Source: Pseudorhizobium banfieldiae
GTDB taxonomy: Bacteria; Pseudomonadota; Alphaproteobacteria; Rhizobiales; Rhizobiaceae
Length of the DNA stretch: 64,000 nucleotides
NCBI RefSeq assembly: GCF_000967425.1
Contig: NZ_FO082820.1
Coordinates: 1,364,001 to 1,428,000 of the forward strand
Direction: 5' to 3'
In this document: positions 32,428 to 40,624 of the stretch, in pieces
Layout: the number at the start of each line of letters is the position of its first letter
Numbering within the stretch: position 1 is the stretch's first letter
Position numbers and translations under genes: made by a program
The notes under the pieces: model-generated
Told to the model about the DNA's origin: nothing
The model's database searches: none
Seen by the model: the letters and a program-made list of their open reading frames with translations, nothing else

Positions 32428-32757
32428 ATGCGCAATTTCATTCAGCCGGGCAAGGTTCTGACCGCGGTCGCCCCCTCCGGCGGCGTTGTCAGTGGCCAGC
32501 TCGTACAGGTTGGCCTCATCATCGGCGTGGCCGCCACGAGCGCTGCCGAAGGCGAGCAGTATGAGCTCGCGCTCGGCGAGGTCTACGAACTGCCGAAGGT
32601 CTCGGCTCAGGCGTGGACGATGGGTGCCGCCATCTACATGGATGCGACCGGCATCGCCACAACTGTTGCAACGGACAATACCAAGATCGGCGTCGCCGCT
32701 GCAGCCGCAGCCAACCCGTCGGGCTCTGGCCTGGTCCGTCTCAACGACAACTTCTAA
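32428..32757 (+). CDS. DUF2190-like capsid decoration protein
   Basis: A 109-aa, Ala/Val/Gly-rich beta protein directly after the capsid gene. It has the DUF2190 pattern MRNFIQPGKVLTAVAPSGGV at the N-terminus and later KIGVAAAAAANPSGSGLVRL. Such proteins are commonly capsid-stabilising decoration proteins, analogous to lambda gpD. It is preceded by a GGGAGAT site. Confidence 0.8.
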   Translation: MRNFIQPGKVLTAVAPSGGVVSGQLVQVGLIIGVAATSAAEGEQYELALGEVYELPKVSAQAWTMGAAIYMDATGIATTVATDNTKIGVAAAAAANPSGSGLVRLNDNF

Positions 32758-32812
32758 CCGACTGTCGGCGGCCTGAAACACGGCTGCCGCAATCCCACAA
32801 GGAACCACGCCA

Positions 32813-33046
32813 ATGACGACCAAGTACCGCGCCAAGATCGACACCATGATCGACGGCAAGCCGGTCCGTGAAGGCGCCGAGGTCAATGGCCTCTCCGAGG
32901 ACAAGGCGAAGGGCTACCTGAAGGCCGGCCTGATCGAGGAAGACAAGCCTGCCGCCAAGGACAAGGACACCGAGAAGACCGACAAGGTTTTCGAGGACGC
33001 CGCCAAGCGCATCGACACAACGTCGGACAAGCGAACCGAGAAGTAA
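32813..33046 (+). CDS. Small head-region protein, paralogue of 35257-35487
   Basis: A 77-aa, Lys/Asp/Glu-rich protein. The first 45 residues (YRAKIDTMIDGKPVREGAEV, then LSEDKAKGYLKAGLIEEDKP) match the pattern of the 76-aa protein at 35257-35487, which suggests duplication. The C-terminal half is low complexity. Small proteins with this N-terminal fold are often found near head completion genes; the role is not known. Confidence 0.6.
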   Translation: MTTKYRAKIDTMIDGKPVREGAEVNGLSEDKAKGYLKAGLIEEDKPAAKDKDTEKTDKVFEDAAKRIDTTSDKRTEK

Positions 33047-33058
33047 GGGTTCAATCCT

Positions 33059-33523
33059 ATGGCAATTTTCGACCGCCTTGACCGTCTGACGAGCAGGGCG
33101 GTCGATACCGTCAACGCGATCCCGTTCACGTTCACCCCGATGAAGGGGACGCCGAACGGACGACCCGGGCCGGATCCTGACAGGGTGGCGCTGCCGCTTA
33201 CAGTCGTGGTTGGCGGCGCTGAGGTTCCCGGCCCGATGCCGAGAGGGATCTTTGACTATGTCTCCACCGAGTACGGTATCCAGCTGGGTGTCCGAAAGTC
33301 CTACCGTGAAGCGAACGACCTCCGTGCGCTCCAGATTGGACGAGACCCGCAGCTGTCGATCGACCGGAAATACTGGCCGAGTGCAGATTGGGAGCCGAAG
33401 CAGGGCGACCTGATCTCCTTCCCGCTCAATCCCGACCTCCCTGAGTTTCAGGTGAGCTCGTCTCAACGCGATGGGCTGTCCCGGATGGTCCTGATGCTGA
33501 TCACCATAGGAGCGCAGGCATGA
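33059..33523 (+). CDS. Head-tail joining protein (lambda FII-like)
   Basis: A 154-aa protein with N-terminal MAIFDRLDRLTSRAVDTVNA (residues 1-20) and a FTFTPMKGTPNGRP turn, as in head-tail attachment proteins of the gpFII type. It ends in a region with FQVSSSQRDGLSRMVLMLI. It would dock on the portal/gpW complex and receive the tail. Identification rests on position and the N-terminal pattern. Confidence 0.6.
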   Translation: MAIFDRLDRLTSRAVDTVNAIPFTFTPMKGTPNGRPGPDPDRVALPLTVVVGGAEVPGPMPRGIFDYVSTEYGIQLGVRKSYREANDLRALQIGRDPQLSIDRKYWPSADWEPKQGDLISFPLNPDLPEFQVSSSQRDGLSRMVLMLITIGAQA

Positions 33524-34278
33524 GCTTGTACCGCCTCGTTTCGCGGCTCGCTGTCGTGTCCGCTCTCAACAATTACATGGCGGCGCCATGGCCCACGCTG
33601 GCCGGGCCCAACATCTTCGACTCCAAGATCGAGCCGGTCGAGGACATGGCGAAGGACCGGGCGTTCCCGTGCTGCGTCGTCTACACCGACTACGACAAGG
33701 ACCACTGGAGCAAGGCGCCCGCCGGCCACAAGTCGCGGATGATGACCGTGACGCTCGAGCTCCTGATCGTGCAGACGGCGCAGGACCAGTCCACCGCGGA
33801 TCCCTACAAGCTGGAATGCCCCTTCACCGACAGCGAGATCGAGACGTCGCTCGACATCTTCGAGACGCAGATCTTCCGCGCGCTGGGCGAGGGGACAGAG
33901 GCCTCCGACGCCTTCAACTACATCTGCCCGGGTGTCGAGAACGTCATCAGCCGGCGCGGCGCATCGATCGAAGGCGGCCAGCGGCTGGCTGCGCGCCAGA
34001 TCACGCTGGAAATGAAGACGATACGGGAGAACATCCAAGGCACCATCCCGCCGCAGATCGCCGCTTTCCTCGACAGGGCCGAGCAGCATCCGGACTATGC
34101 CGACCGGATCATCGACATCCGGGCAGCAATGACCTCACCGGCCACCAAGACGCCGAACGAGCGCTACATGCAGGCCTTCGGCTACAGCCGCGATACATCG
34201 GCGAGGCTCGGGCGCCCGGTAGGGCCGCAGGTGATGCTGCCGGCAAACCTGACGTTCACGCTCAACACGGGAGGGTGA
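33520..34278 (+). CDS. Hypothetical tail/neck protein
   Basis: A 252-aa protein between the joining protein and baseplate V. The first 170 residues are alpha/beta with VTLELLIVQTAQ, consistent with a tail terminator or neck protein, but I do not recognise the family. The last 70 residues contain NERYMQAFGYSRD and a final strand LTFTLNTGG. The start overlaps the upstream stop by 4 bp. Position makes a tail-completion role likely. Confidence 0.6.
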   Translation: MSLYRLVSRLAVVSALNNYMAAPWPTLAGPNIFDSKIEPVEDMAKDRAFPCCVVYTDYDKDHWSKAPAGHKSRMMTVTLELLIVQTAQDQSTADPYKLECPFTDSEIETSLDIFETQIFRALGEGTEASDAFNYICPGVENVISRRGASIEGGQRLAARQITLEMKTIRENIQGTIPPQIAAFLDRAEQHPDYADRIIDIRAAMTSPATKTPNERYMQAFGYSRDTSARLGRPVGPQVMLPANLTFTLNTGG

Positions 34279-34279
34279 C

Positions 34280-34873
34280 ATGACCTCCCGTGCAATGGCC
34301 GCATTCAATCGGCTGATCGAGCGGATACGGCGACTCGAGCAGGTGGTGTCCCGCCAGCAGACGCGGCTCAACAACGTCTTCCGCGAAGGGAGCGTCGTCG
34401 AGGTCGACCACGAGACCGGCCGCGCGATCGTCAACGCCCACGGTGTTCTGTCTCCCCTGGTGCCGTCCCTGCAGCAGGCGGGCGAGGTCAACCGGTGGAC
34501 GCCGCTGTCGGTTGGCCAGCGAGTGGTGCTGTGTTGCCCGGGCGGCGACATCAGCCGCTCGTTCATCATGCCAGGCGGCTACACGGACGACGTCAAGCAG
34601 CCGCACGACAAGGGTGCCGAGGAGCGCACGTCGATCGGTGAAGCCGTGATCACTCACACGGGTGAAGGCTTCTTCTTCTCGGTCGGCGGGGCCACCCTGA
34701 AATTCACTAAAGAGGGTCTCTTCGTGGACGTCGACGGCGTCTCCTACAAGGTGACCGGCAACGGCGTCGAGCAGTTCGGCGGCGTGAAGGAACATGACGG
34801 CCTCAACGTGGGAAGCACCCACGTCCATGGCGGCGTGGTCCCGGGGGGGGCAGACACCGTCGGGCCGCACTAG
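34280..34873 (+). CDS. Baseplate assembly protein V (tail spike tip)
   Basis: P2 gpV-like central spike of 197 aa. Residues about 1-90 form the OB-like base (VEVDHETGRAIVNAHGVLSP). A beta-helical shaft (about 110-170: GGATLKFTKEGLFVDVDGVS) follows, and the end has an HxH tip motif (STHVHGGVVPGGADTVGPH) that binds iron in P2. It pierces the outer membrane on contraction. It starts the baseplate gene cluster V-W-J-I. Confidence 0.9.
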   Translation: MTSRAMAAFNRLIERIRRLEQVVSRQQTRLNNVFREGSVVEVDHETGRAIVNAHGVLSPLVPSLQQAGEVNRWTPLSVGQRVVLCCPGGDISRSFIMPGGYTDDVKQPHDKGAEERTSIGEAVITHTGEGFFFSVGGATLKFTKEGLFVDVDGVSYKVTGNGVEQFGGVKEHDGLNVGSTHVHGGVVPGGADTVGPH

Positions 34874-34885
34874 AGGTAAATCGAA

Positions 34886-35236
34886 ATGGCAGATCTCTCC
34901 CGCAAACTGCGGAGACCGACGACGAACCACCTGATGTTCTGGTGCCCCGGTTGTGACGGCGCGCACCAGATACGGGTGGGGGAAGGCGATGGCCCCGGAT
35001 GGTCCTGGAACGGAGACCCTGAAAGGCCGACCTTCCGACCTTCGATACTGGTGCAGGGCCACGAACCCCTGACCGACGAGGAACACGAAGCGATCATGAG
35101 CGGGAAGGTCAACGGCGTGCAAACCCGCCGGATCGTCTGCCACTCGTTCGTCACCGACGGGAAGATCCAGTTCCTCAACGACTGCACCCACGAGCTCGCC
35201 GGCCAGACCGTGGATCTGCCGGACTTCGAGTCCTGA
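34886..35236 (+). CDS. DUF6527-like phage protein
   Basis: A 116-aa protein with FWCPGCDGAHQI (about 18-29), WSWNGDPERPTFRPSI (about 40-55), a CHSF and FLNDCTHELAGQTVDLP near the end. This is the pattern of DUF6527, common in phage structural clusters but of unknown function. The Cys and His residues may bind zinc. It lies between baseplate genes V and W. Confidence 0.75.
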   Translation: MADLSRKLRRPTTNHLMFWCPGCDGAHQIRVGEGDGPGWSWNGDPERPTFRPSILVQGHEPLTDEEHEAIMSGKVNGVQTRRIVCHSFVTDGKIQFLNDCTHELAGQTVDLPDFES

Positions 35237-35256
35237 AGCCACGAAAGGAAACCACC

Positions 35257-35487
35257 ATGAAGAAGTCTTACGTCGCCAATGTCACCGGCTGGATCAACGG
35301 GGCCCACCGCATCAAGGGCCGGTCAGTCGGCGAGCTGACCGACGACGAGGCCAAGTACCTCGTTCAGTCCGGGCAGATCATCGAGAAGGAGGCCGCCGAG
35401 AAGGCGAAGGCCGAACGGAAGGCGGAGCCTGACCCGGCAACGCTCGACATGAAGACCGGCAACGGGAAGGTGGAAAGGACTCGCTGA
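35257..35487 (+). CDS. Small protein, paralogue of 32813-33046
   Basis: A 76-aa, Lys/Glu-rich protein. YVANVTGWINGAHRIKGRSV, then LTDDEAKYLVQSGQIIEKEA, aligns over about 45 residues with the protein at 32813-33046. Both have a charged C-terminal tail. The stop overlaps the start of the baseplate W gene. Role unknown. Confidence 0.6.
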   Translation: MKKSYVANVTGWINGAHRIKGRSVGELTDDEAKYLVQSGQIIEKEAAEKAKAERKAEPDPATLDMKTGNGKVERTR

Positions 35488-35909
35488 TGACGAGGGTAGG
35501 CCTAGACAAGCAGACAGGCCGCCCTCTTCTCGGATGGGCGCACTGCGTCCAGAGCATTTCCACCATCATCTCCACCGAGCTCAATGAGCGCGTCCAGCGC
35601 CGTGGGTTCGGTGGGCGCCTCATGCGCCTGATCGACAGGCCGCAGAACGAAGAGACCATCATCGACATCTACGTCAGCGTGGCCGAGGCGCTTGAGCCGC
35701 GGAAGGTGGAAGGCCGCGAGTACGGCGAGCCCGGCTTCGTTCTCCTGAGGACCAGCCTCGACGCTGGTACGCCAGGTCGCCTCCTCCTTCTGGTCAGCGG
35801 GGTGTTCTTCGAGAACGGCCACCTGGGCGACTACAGCAACCCGAAGCTGACGGAGGTCGCCTTCGCTATCACGGAGAATGATGGGCAGATCGCTCTCGCT
35901 CCAACATAA
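35487..35909 (+). CDS. Baseplate assembly protein W (gp25-like)
   Basis: Baseplate wedge component of 140 aa, homologous to P2 gpW and T4 gp25. The expected motif is present: GRPLLGWAHCVQSISTIIST (about 11-30), followed by ERVQRRGFGGRLMRLIDRP. It links the central hub to the J wedge. The start overlaps the upstream stop. Confidence 0.88.
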   Translation: MTRVGLDKQTGRPLLGWAHCVQSISTIISTELNERVQRRGFGGRLMRLIDRPQNEETIIDIYVSVAEALEPRKVEGREYGEPGFVLLRTSLDAGTPGRLLLLVSGVFFENGHLGDYSNPKLTEVAFAITENDGQIALAPT

Positions 35910-35927
35910 CCCTGAAAGGAACGAGCG

Positions 35928-36815
35928 TTGGCAAACTCAACCATCGACCTCTCGACGCTCCCCCCGCCAAGGTCGATCGAGGAGCTCGACTATGAGGTTT
36001 ACGTCGCCAGGGCGACGGTCGAGTTCAAGGCGGTATGGGCGGCGGTCAAGCTGGCCAACCCTGAAATAGATCTGCCGGACTACAATCTCGAGCTCCTCGA
36101 GACTGACCCGTTCATGATCATCAACGAGAGTGAGAGCGCGCGCGAAACAAAGCTGCGCGCCCGCATCAATGAAGCGCTGAGGGCGACGCTTCTCGCCTTC
36201 GCCACGGGCGCAGATCTCGACAATCTCGGCGCCTTCTATGACGTCCTGAGGTTGGTGGGCGAAAGGGACGACAGGTTCGTCGCCAGAATCATCCTCGCAA
36301 TTCAGGGGCGCTCAACCGGCGGTACCGAGCCTCGCTACAAGTACGTGGCCATGACGGCTGATACGAGGGTGAAGGACGCGATCGTCTACACCGTCGGTCG
36401 CAGCCCGCTGATCCATGTCGCAATCTTCTCGACGGACCCGGGCGGCGTGGCGTCGCCGGAGCTCGTGTCGATTGTGGACGCGGCCCTGCAGGATCCGGCG
36501 GTGAAGATGGTGAACGACACCATCGTTGTGGCGTCGGCCGTGCAGACGACAGTCAACCTTGAGGCGGACATCTGGCTCCTCCCTGACGCATCGGACGCAG
36601 TCAGGAATGCAGCGGCGGAGAACCTACGGGCTCAGTGGGCGCTGCATCAGTCGCTAGGCAAGGATCTCACGCAAAGCTGGTGGACGTCCAAGCTGATGAT
36701 CGGAGGCGTCCACAAGGTCGTGCCGATCTCGCCCGTCGGTGACGTCGTGGCGCCGCCATCCGAGGCAATCGCGATCGGCACGATAACACTCAACAACAGA
36801 GGACGGGCTTTCTGA
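35928..36815 (+). CDS. Baseplate J / gp47 family protein
   Basis: Baseplate wedge protein of 295 aa, P2 gpJ type: N-terminal IDLSTLPPPRSIEELDYE, then LLAFATGADLDNLGAFYDVL (about 86-105) and a middle PGGVASPELVSIVDAAL. It dimerises and anchors tail protein I and the fibres. TTG is the likely start codon (35928), with GAAAGGA 8 nt upstream. The stop overlaps the next ATG (TGATG). Confidence 0.9.
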   Translation: MANSTIDLSTLPPPRSIEELDYEVYVARATVEFKAVWAAVKLANPEIDLPDYNLELLETDPFMIINESESARETKLRARINEALRATLLAFATGADLDNLGAFYDVLRLVGERDDRFVARIILAIQGRSTGGTEPRYKYVAMTADTRVKDAIVYTVGRSPLIHVAIFSTDPGGVASPELVSIVDAALQDPAVKMVNDTIVVASAVQTTVNLEADIWLLPDASDAVRNAAAENLRAQWALHQSLGKDLTQSWWTSKLMIGGVHKVVPISPVGDVVAPPSEAIAIGTITLNNRGRAF

Positions 36816-38089
36816 TGGCATCGCTGCTTCCGGCCAACGCAGGCCTTTTCGAGAAATCGTCGGAAGCAGCATTTTCGGTGCGTTGGGATGCTCTCTCTGC
36901 CGGCGCTGACGCAGTCAGGACGGCGAAGGTAAACCCGCCGCCCTCCGTCCTTCCGTATCTCGTTTACGAGTACGGCCTTGGGGAACTGACGCCATACATC
37001 CCGAACGCCTATGAGCTCGTGGTGGGGAGGCGCGGGATAGACTGGCAGCGCATCCGCGGGACGCCGGCTTCAGTCTACCAGGGCCTTGGGTGGCTTGGGT
37101 ACACGGCCACCCTCGAGGACGCATGGCACGGGCGGGCCTACTGGAACAGCACCCAGCTTCGGTTCGGCAGCCTGCCACTTAACGACTTCCCGGACCTCGA
37201 GCGGATTGAGGGCGTCACTCGGCTGTCTCTCCCTAAGAGATCTCAGCTTCGCCGGGGCGTCTACCAGTACGATGTGACTGCAGCAGAGGCCGATAGCACG
37301 AGGCTGGATGAGTGCATGCTCGATTTCGAGAGCGGCATCTCAGTCACGCCGGCCGGGACGCTGTGGTCCTTCGGCCGCGTTACTGAGATCGAGCATGCAC
37401 TATCGCAGATCGAAGGGACCGCCATCGGGAACTGGATCGACGAGCCGGAGGAGGAAGGCCTCAAGTGGGTGCTGATGCAGTATCCGTGGCTGACAGCCAC
37501 CTTCCCATGGGCGGACACCCCGACCAATCAGCGGCGCATCCTGATGGCGGCATGGTTCGTCAACCGGACCCTCTACGTGACGTTCCGTGATGAGGACGGG
37601 GAGGTTATCGGCCACCGCCGATGCCGCGCAGTCCGCCCGGTGAACAAGCGGGCTTTGGGCAGGTACTCGGTGGGCGACCAGAACTACGACGCCGTTACCG
37701 ACGGTCGCATGGTCTATATCGACGCCATGACAGATTTCGGCGACGCGGAAGACGTCGTGGCGGCGTCTGTCGAGATCACGGTAGGGGCGAGCCGGGCACC
37801 TGGTGTCAAGCCGGGCAAGCTCTGGCTCGAACCTGACGAGCTCGTTGGCGGCCACGCCATAGCGCTAAAAGAAGTGGAGATCCCTCTGCGGCGCACCGTC
37901 AGGGACCACATCAAGTTCGTCCTCGACTTCGACTCGAAGAACCTTCCGACACTCAGCTTCCACCGGACGCAGAACAGCCAGTACCTGCCGCTCCTCGCGG
38001 AGGTCATGGAGCTGGTCCCGACGCCGAAGCTGTCCTTCAACACGGTGGCGAACATACAGCTGCTGCCTCTTCTAGGAGACGACTCCTGA
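36815..38089 (+). CDS. Tail protein I family
   Basis: A 424-aa protein, longer than P2 gpI (about 180 aa). The first 200 residues carry the family features (LPANAGLFEKSSEAAF, VLPYLVYEYGLGELTPY, and the WQRIRGTPASVYQGLGWLGY segment). The C-terminal 200 residues, with strands and AVRPVNKRALGRYSV, are an extension that may bind the long fibre proteins encoded downstream. It lies at the expected place after J. Confidence 0.85.
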   Translation: MASLLPANAGLFEKSSEAAFSVRWDALSAGADAVRTAKVNPPPSVLPYLVYEYGLGELTPYIPNAYELVVGRRGIDWQRIRGTPASVYQGLGWLGYTATLEDAWHGRAYWNSTQLRFGSLPLNDFPDLERIEGVTRLSLPKRSQLRRGVYQYDVTAAEADSTRLDECMLDFESGISVTPAGTLWSFGRVTEIEHALSQIEGTAIGNWIDEPEEEGLKWVLMQYPWLTATFPWADTPTNQRRILMAAWFVNRTLYVTFRDEDGEVIGHRRCRAVRPVNKRALGRYSVGDQNYDAVTDGRMVYIDAMTDFGDAEDVVAASVEITVGASRAPGVKPGKLWLEPDELVGGHAIALKEVEIPLRRTVRDHIKFVLDFDSKNLPTLSFHRTQNSQYLPLLAEVMELVPTPKLSFNTVANIQLLPLLGDDS

Positions 38090-38499
38090 TGCCTACCTTT
38101 CAGATCTTGGACGCTGATCTTGTAAAGCAGCCATTCACCCCCAACCCGGACCCCGCCAAGGGTGAAAAGCAGGACTTGGCCAACGAGCTCCTCGCCGATG
38201 TTCTTGAGGCCTTGCTGAAGAAGGTTGGCACCCGCGCATACGGCGCTGCATCAAGCATGCCCGTGAGCGACACCACCGTTCTCAGCTCGCCCATCATCGC
38301 CGGCGAGGTTCTGCTTCACGCATCTGAGAAGATGTACGTCGCAGCGGTGGCCGAGACGGGCACGCCGACGATCACGGACGAGACGGGGATCCCGCTCGAG
38401 GCCGGCGAGAAATTCCACATGCAGATCACCACCGGCCAGCGGATCGCAGCGATCCGTGACCTTGTCGACGGCGTGCTGCACATCGCTCCAGTCCTCTAA
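38089..38499 (+). CDS. Hypothetical tail-region protein
   Basis: A 136-aa protein. The N-terminal helix is ANELLADVLEALLKKV, followed by a beta-rich part (AGEVLLHASEKMYVAAVAET, FHMQITTGQRIAAI). No family recognised. It overlaps the gpI stop by one base and precedes the spike gene, so it may adapt fibres to the baseplate. Confidence 0.6.
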   Translation: MPTFQILDADLVKQPFTPNPDPAKGEKQDLANELLADVLEALLKKVGTRAYGAASSMPVSDTTVLSSPIIAGEVLLHASEKMYVAAVAETGTPTITDETGIPLEAGEKFHMQITTGQRIAAIRDLVDGVLHIAPVL

Positions 38500-38511
38500 C
38501 CGGAGGCACCC

Positions 38512-38652
38512 ATGCTTGGAATTGGAATTACCGGGGCGGTCGGCCGGATAGGCAGCACCGTCAAGACGGCAGGCGTGCCTGCTTTTCTCACCAAGGCCGA
38601 CGGCTCGCCGATCACCAAGGCCGACAATAGCTACATCCTGAAGGGAGCCTGA
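38512..38652 (+). CDS. Small hypothetical protein
   Basis: A 46-aa protein (MLGIGITGAVGRIGS start) with a repeated KAD element (TKADGSPITKADNS). A CGGAGG site lies 7 nt before the ATG, and the stop is one base before the tailspike ATG, which supports real translation. Possibly a small adaptor for the spike; nothing more can be said. Confidence 0.55.
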   Translation: MLGIGITGAVGRIGSTVKTAGVPAFLTKADGSPITKADNSYILKGA

Positions 38653-38653
38653 C

Positions 38654-40570
38654 ATGGCCGCAAATCACGGACCACTGGCTGCCTACCTCGAAGACATGAT
38701 GGCCGGCAACGAGACGGTCACAGGGGAAGCGCACGCCGTCCTTTCCGCCTTGAGGCGGTCCGTCGGCATTCTTGCCTCGCCGTCCTTCGCCAACCTGGGT
38801 GTGCTGTTTTCCTATGGCGTCGCCCCTGGGCGGCTGCCCGTCGGCCCCGGCGATGTGGTGGAAGTCCCGCGCCTTGGCGCATCCTACGACGTGGTCGCCC
38901 CTGATGCGACGGAGTTCGACCTGGACTTCACCAGCTCCGGCGGCGTGAAGCTCAATGTCCGGCGGCGCGATGGCGCCTACTATGCCGTCGACTTCGGGGC
39001 AGCCGGCGACCTGTCGGCGGACGATCTGATCCCCGTTCAGAAGGCCGTTTACAAGGGCGGGCTGGTCCGCCTGCATCAGCACTACCTATCGGGAGGTGTG
39101 AAGTACCGGACCAAGACCACGATCGAAGGGTACGGGTACGACAACAGTTTCCTGAGTCTCGACCCGGCCGTCAACGACGACGTCCTCTCTTCCGAGGGCA
39201 CGGGGCTGGAGGATGTCACACTCCGCCGCTTCGGCATCACCGGAAACTATGTGAATGACGAGCCGATCAAGGGCCACCATGGCCTGATCGCCCATGACAT
39301 TGCCGGCCTCACGATCGAGGGGATCGGCATCAAGGACACCAAGGAGTTCGCGGCACTCATTTGGGGCTGCCGGGACTTCATGATCACCGAGAACCGGGTC
39401 AGAACAGAGGGCATCAACAGAGACGGCTTCAAGCTGCTCTCATCCCGCGGCGGCACCTTCACCGGGAACGACATCGAGTCCGGCGATGACTGCGTCTCGG
39501 TGTCCGGTGAGGCTGATTTCGCCGGCAACGTCGTCATCGGCATGAACCGCCTTCGGAGCACTTACGCCCGGTGCGTCTACGTCAACACAACGCAGGCGGT
39601 GCCTGGCCCTGTCGGCAAGACGACCGTCATCGGCAACATCTGTGACCATTCCGATACGACCGCAATCGTCGTCGAGATCTACGACGGTCCCGAGAGGATC
39701 GGCGAGGTCATGGTCACGAAGAACCAGATTTCCGGCTTCGGCAAGAGGGTAAACAACCCCAACGGCCGGCTGGAAGCTGTCCGCGTGACCGGCAAGGTCG
39801 GCCACCTGATCAAGAAGGTCATGGTGGACGAGAACATGATCACGCTGGACGGCGCTCCGACCGACCAGGTCGCCAAGCTGGTCAATGTGACCCTCGCCGA
39901 AGATGTTTCAGTCTGCCGGAATACGATCGAGCTCGACCAGGAAGTGCTGCCCGAAAGCGCAGGCATCCAGATCGGCAGCGAAAACGAGCCGGTTTACGAC
40001 TTCGCGGCGGACGGCAACCGGATCAACATGAAGGGGCATGGCTCCTACGGGATGAACATCTCCCGCGCCAGCGACGGAACGACCAACGACAACAAGATCA
40101 AGGGCGCGCCGATCGCCATCCGCGGCATTGGCGACGCCACCAACCCGTGCACGGATGTATCGGCTCGCCGGAACAAGATCACCGACCCGTATGGCGTGAT
40201 GCAGAAGGCCATCGCAACGCTGAATAACTCCAGCGATTGGACGGCAGAAGGCAACGACATCAAGAACGCCGCCATCGCGAAGAACATCGACTTGGTCGGC
40301 ACGGGCAACAGGATCCGAGGCAACAAGGGCTTTGCCACGTCGAACAGGGGGACGTTCGTCATCCCCGCTGCGGCGAACGTGCAGACCATCTCGCACTTCC
40401 TGCAGATCACCCCGCCGGTCGGCAGCATCAAGATCACGCCGATCACGAGTCTCGGGGCCGCCTCCAAGTGGCGGATCCCCCGCGCCGAGGTGACCGGCGG
40501 CACATTCAAGGTCTACCTCGACGTCAACCCTGGCGTCGATGTCAGCTTTGAGTGGGAGATCACGGACTGA
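38654..40570 (+). CDS. Beta-helical tailspike, GH28/pectinase-like, possible depolymerase
   Basis: A 638-aa protein. The N-terminal 120 residues likely attach to the virion. Residues about 150-540 read as a right-handed parallel beta-helix with many GN.I / NR...S turns. The pieces NRDGFKL (about 255) and SGDDCVSV (about 275) resemble the DG and DDC catalytic motifs of GH28 polygalacturonases; the GHG motif is not evident. The C-terminus is a beta domain (VYLDVNPGVDVSFEWEI). It probably binds or degrades rhizobial exopolysaccharide or LPS. Confidence 0.75.
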   Translation: MAANHGPLAAYLEDMMAGNETVTGEAHAVLSALRRSVGILASPSFANLGVLFSYGVAPGRLPVGPGDVVEVPRLGASYDVVAPDATEFDLDFTSSGGVKLNVRRRDGAYYAVDFGAAGDLSADDLIPVQKAVYKGGLVRLHQHYLSGGVKYRTKTTIEGYGYDNSFLSLDPAVNDDVLSSEGTGLEDVTLRRFGITGNYVNDEPIKGHHGLIAHDIAGLTIEGIGIKDTKEFAALIWGCRDFMITENRVRTEGINRDGFKLLSSRGGTFTGNDIESGDDCVSVSGEADFAGNVVIGMNRLRSTYARCVYVNTTQAVPGPVGKTTVIGNICDHSDTTAIVVEIYDGPERIGEVMVTKNQISGFGKRVNNPNGRLEAVRVTGKVGHLIKKVMVDENMITLDGAPTDQVAKLVNVTLAEDVSVCRNTIELDQEVLPESAGIQIGSENEPVYDFAADGNRINMKGHGSYGMNISRASDGTTNDNKIKGAPIAIRGIGDATNPCTDVSARRNKITDPYGVMQKAIATLNNSSDWTAEGNDIKNAAIAKNIDLVGTGNRIRGNKGFATSNRGTFVIPAAANVQTISHFLQITPPVGSIKITPITSLGAASKWRIPRAEVTGGTFKVYLDVNPGVDVSFEWEITD

Positions 40571-40624
40571 AATCACAGCGTCGCCTGACCCGGGGCGGCG
40601 CTCATCCCATCCTGAGAGGTTCTC

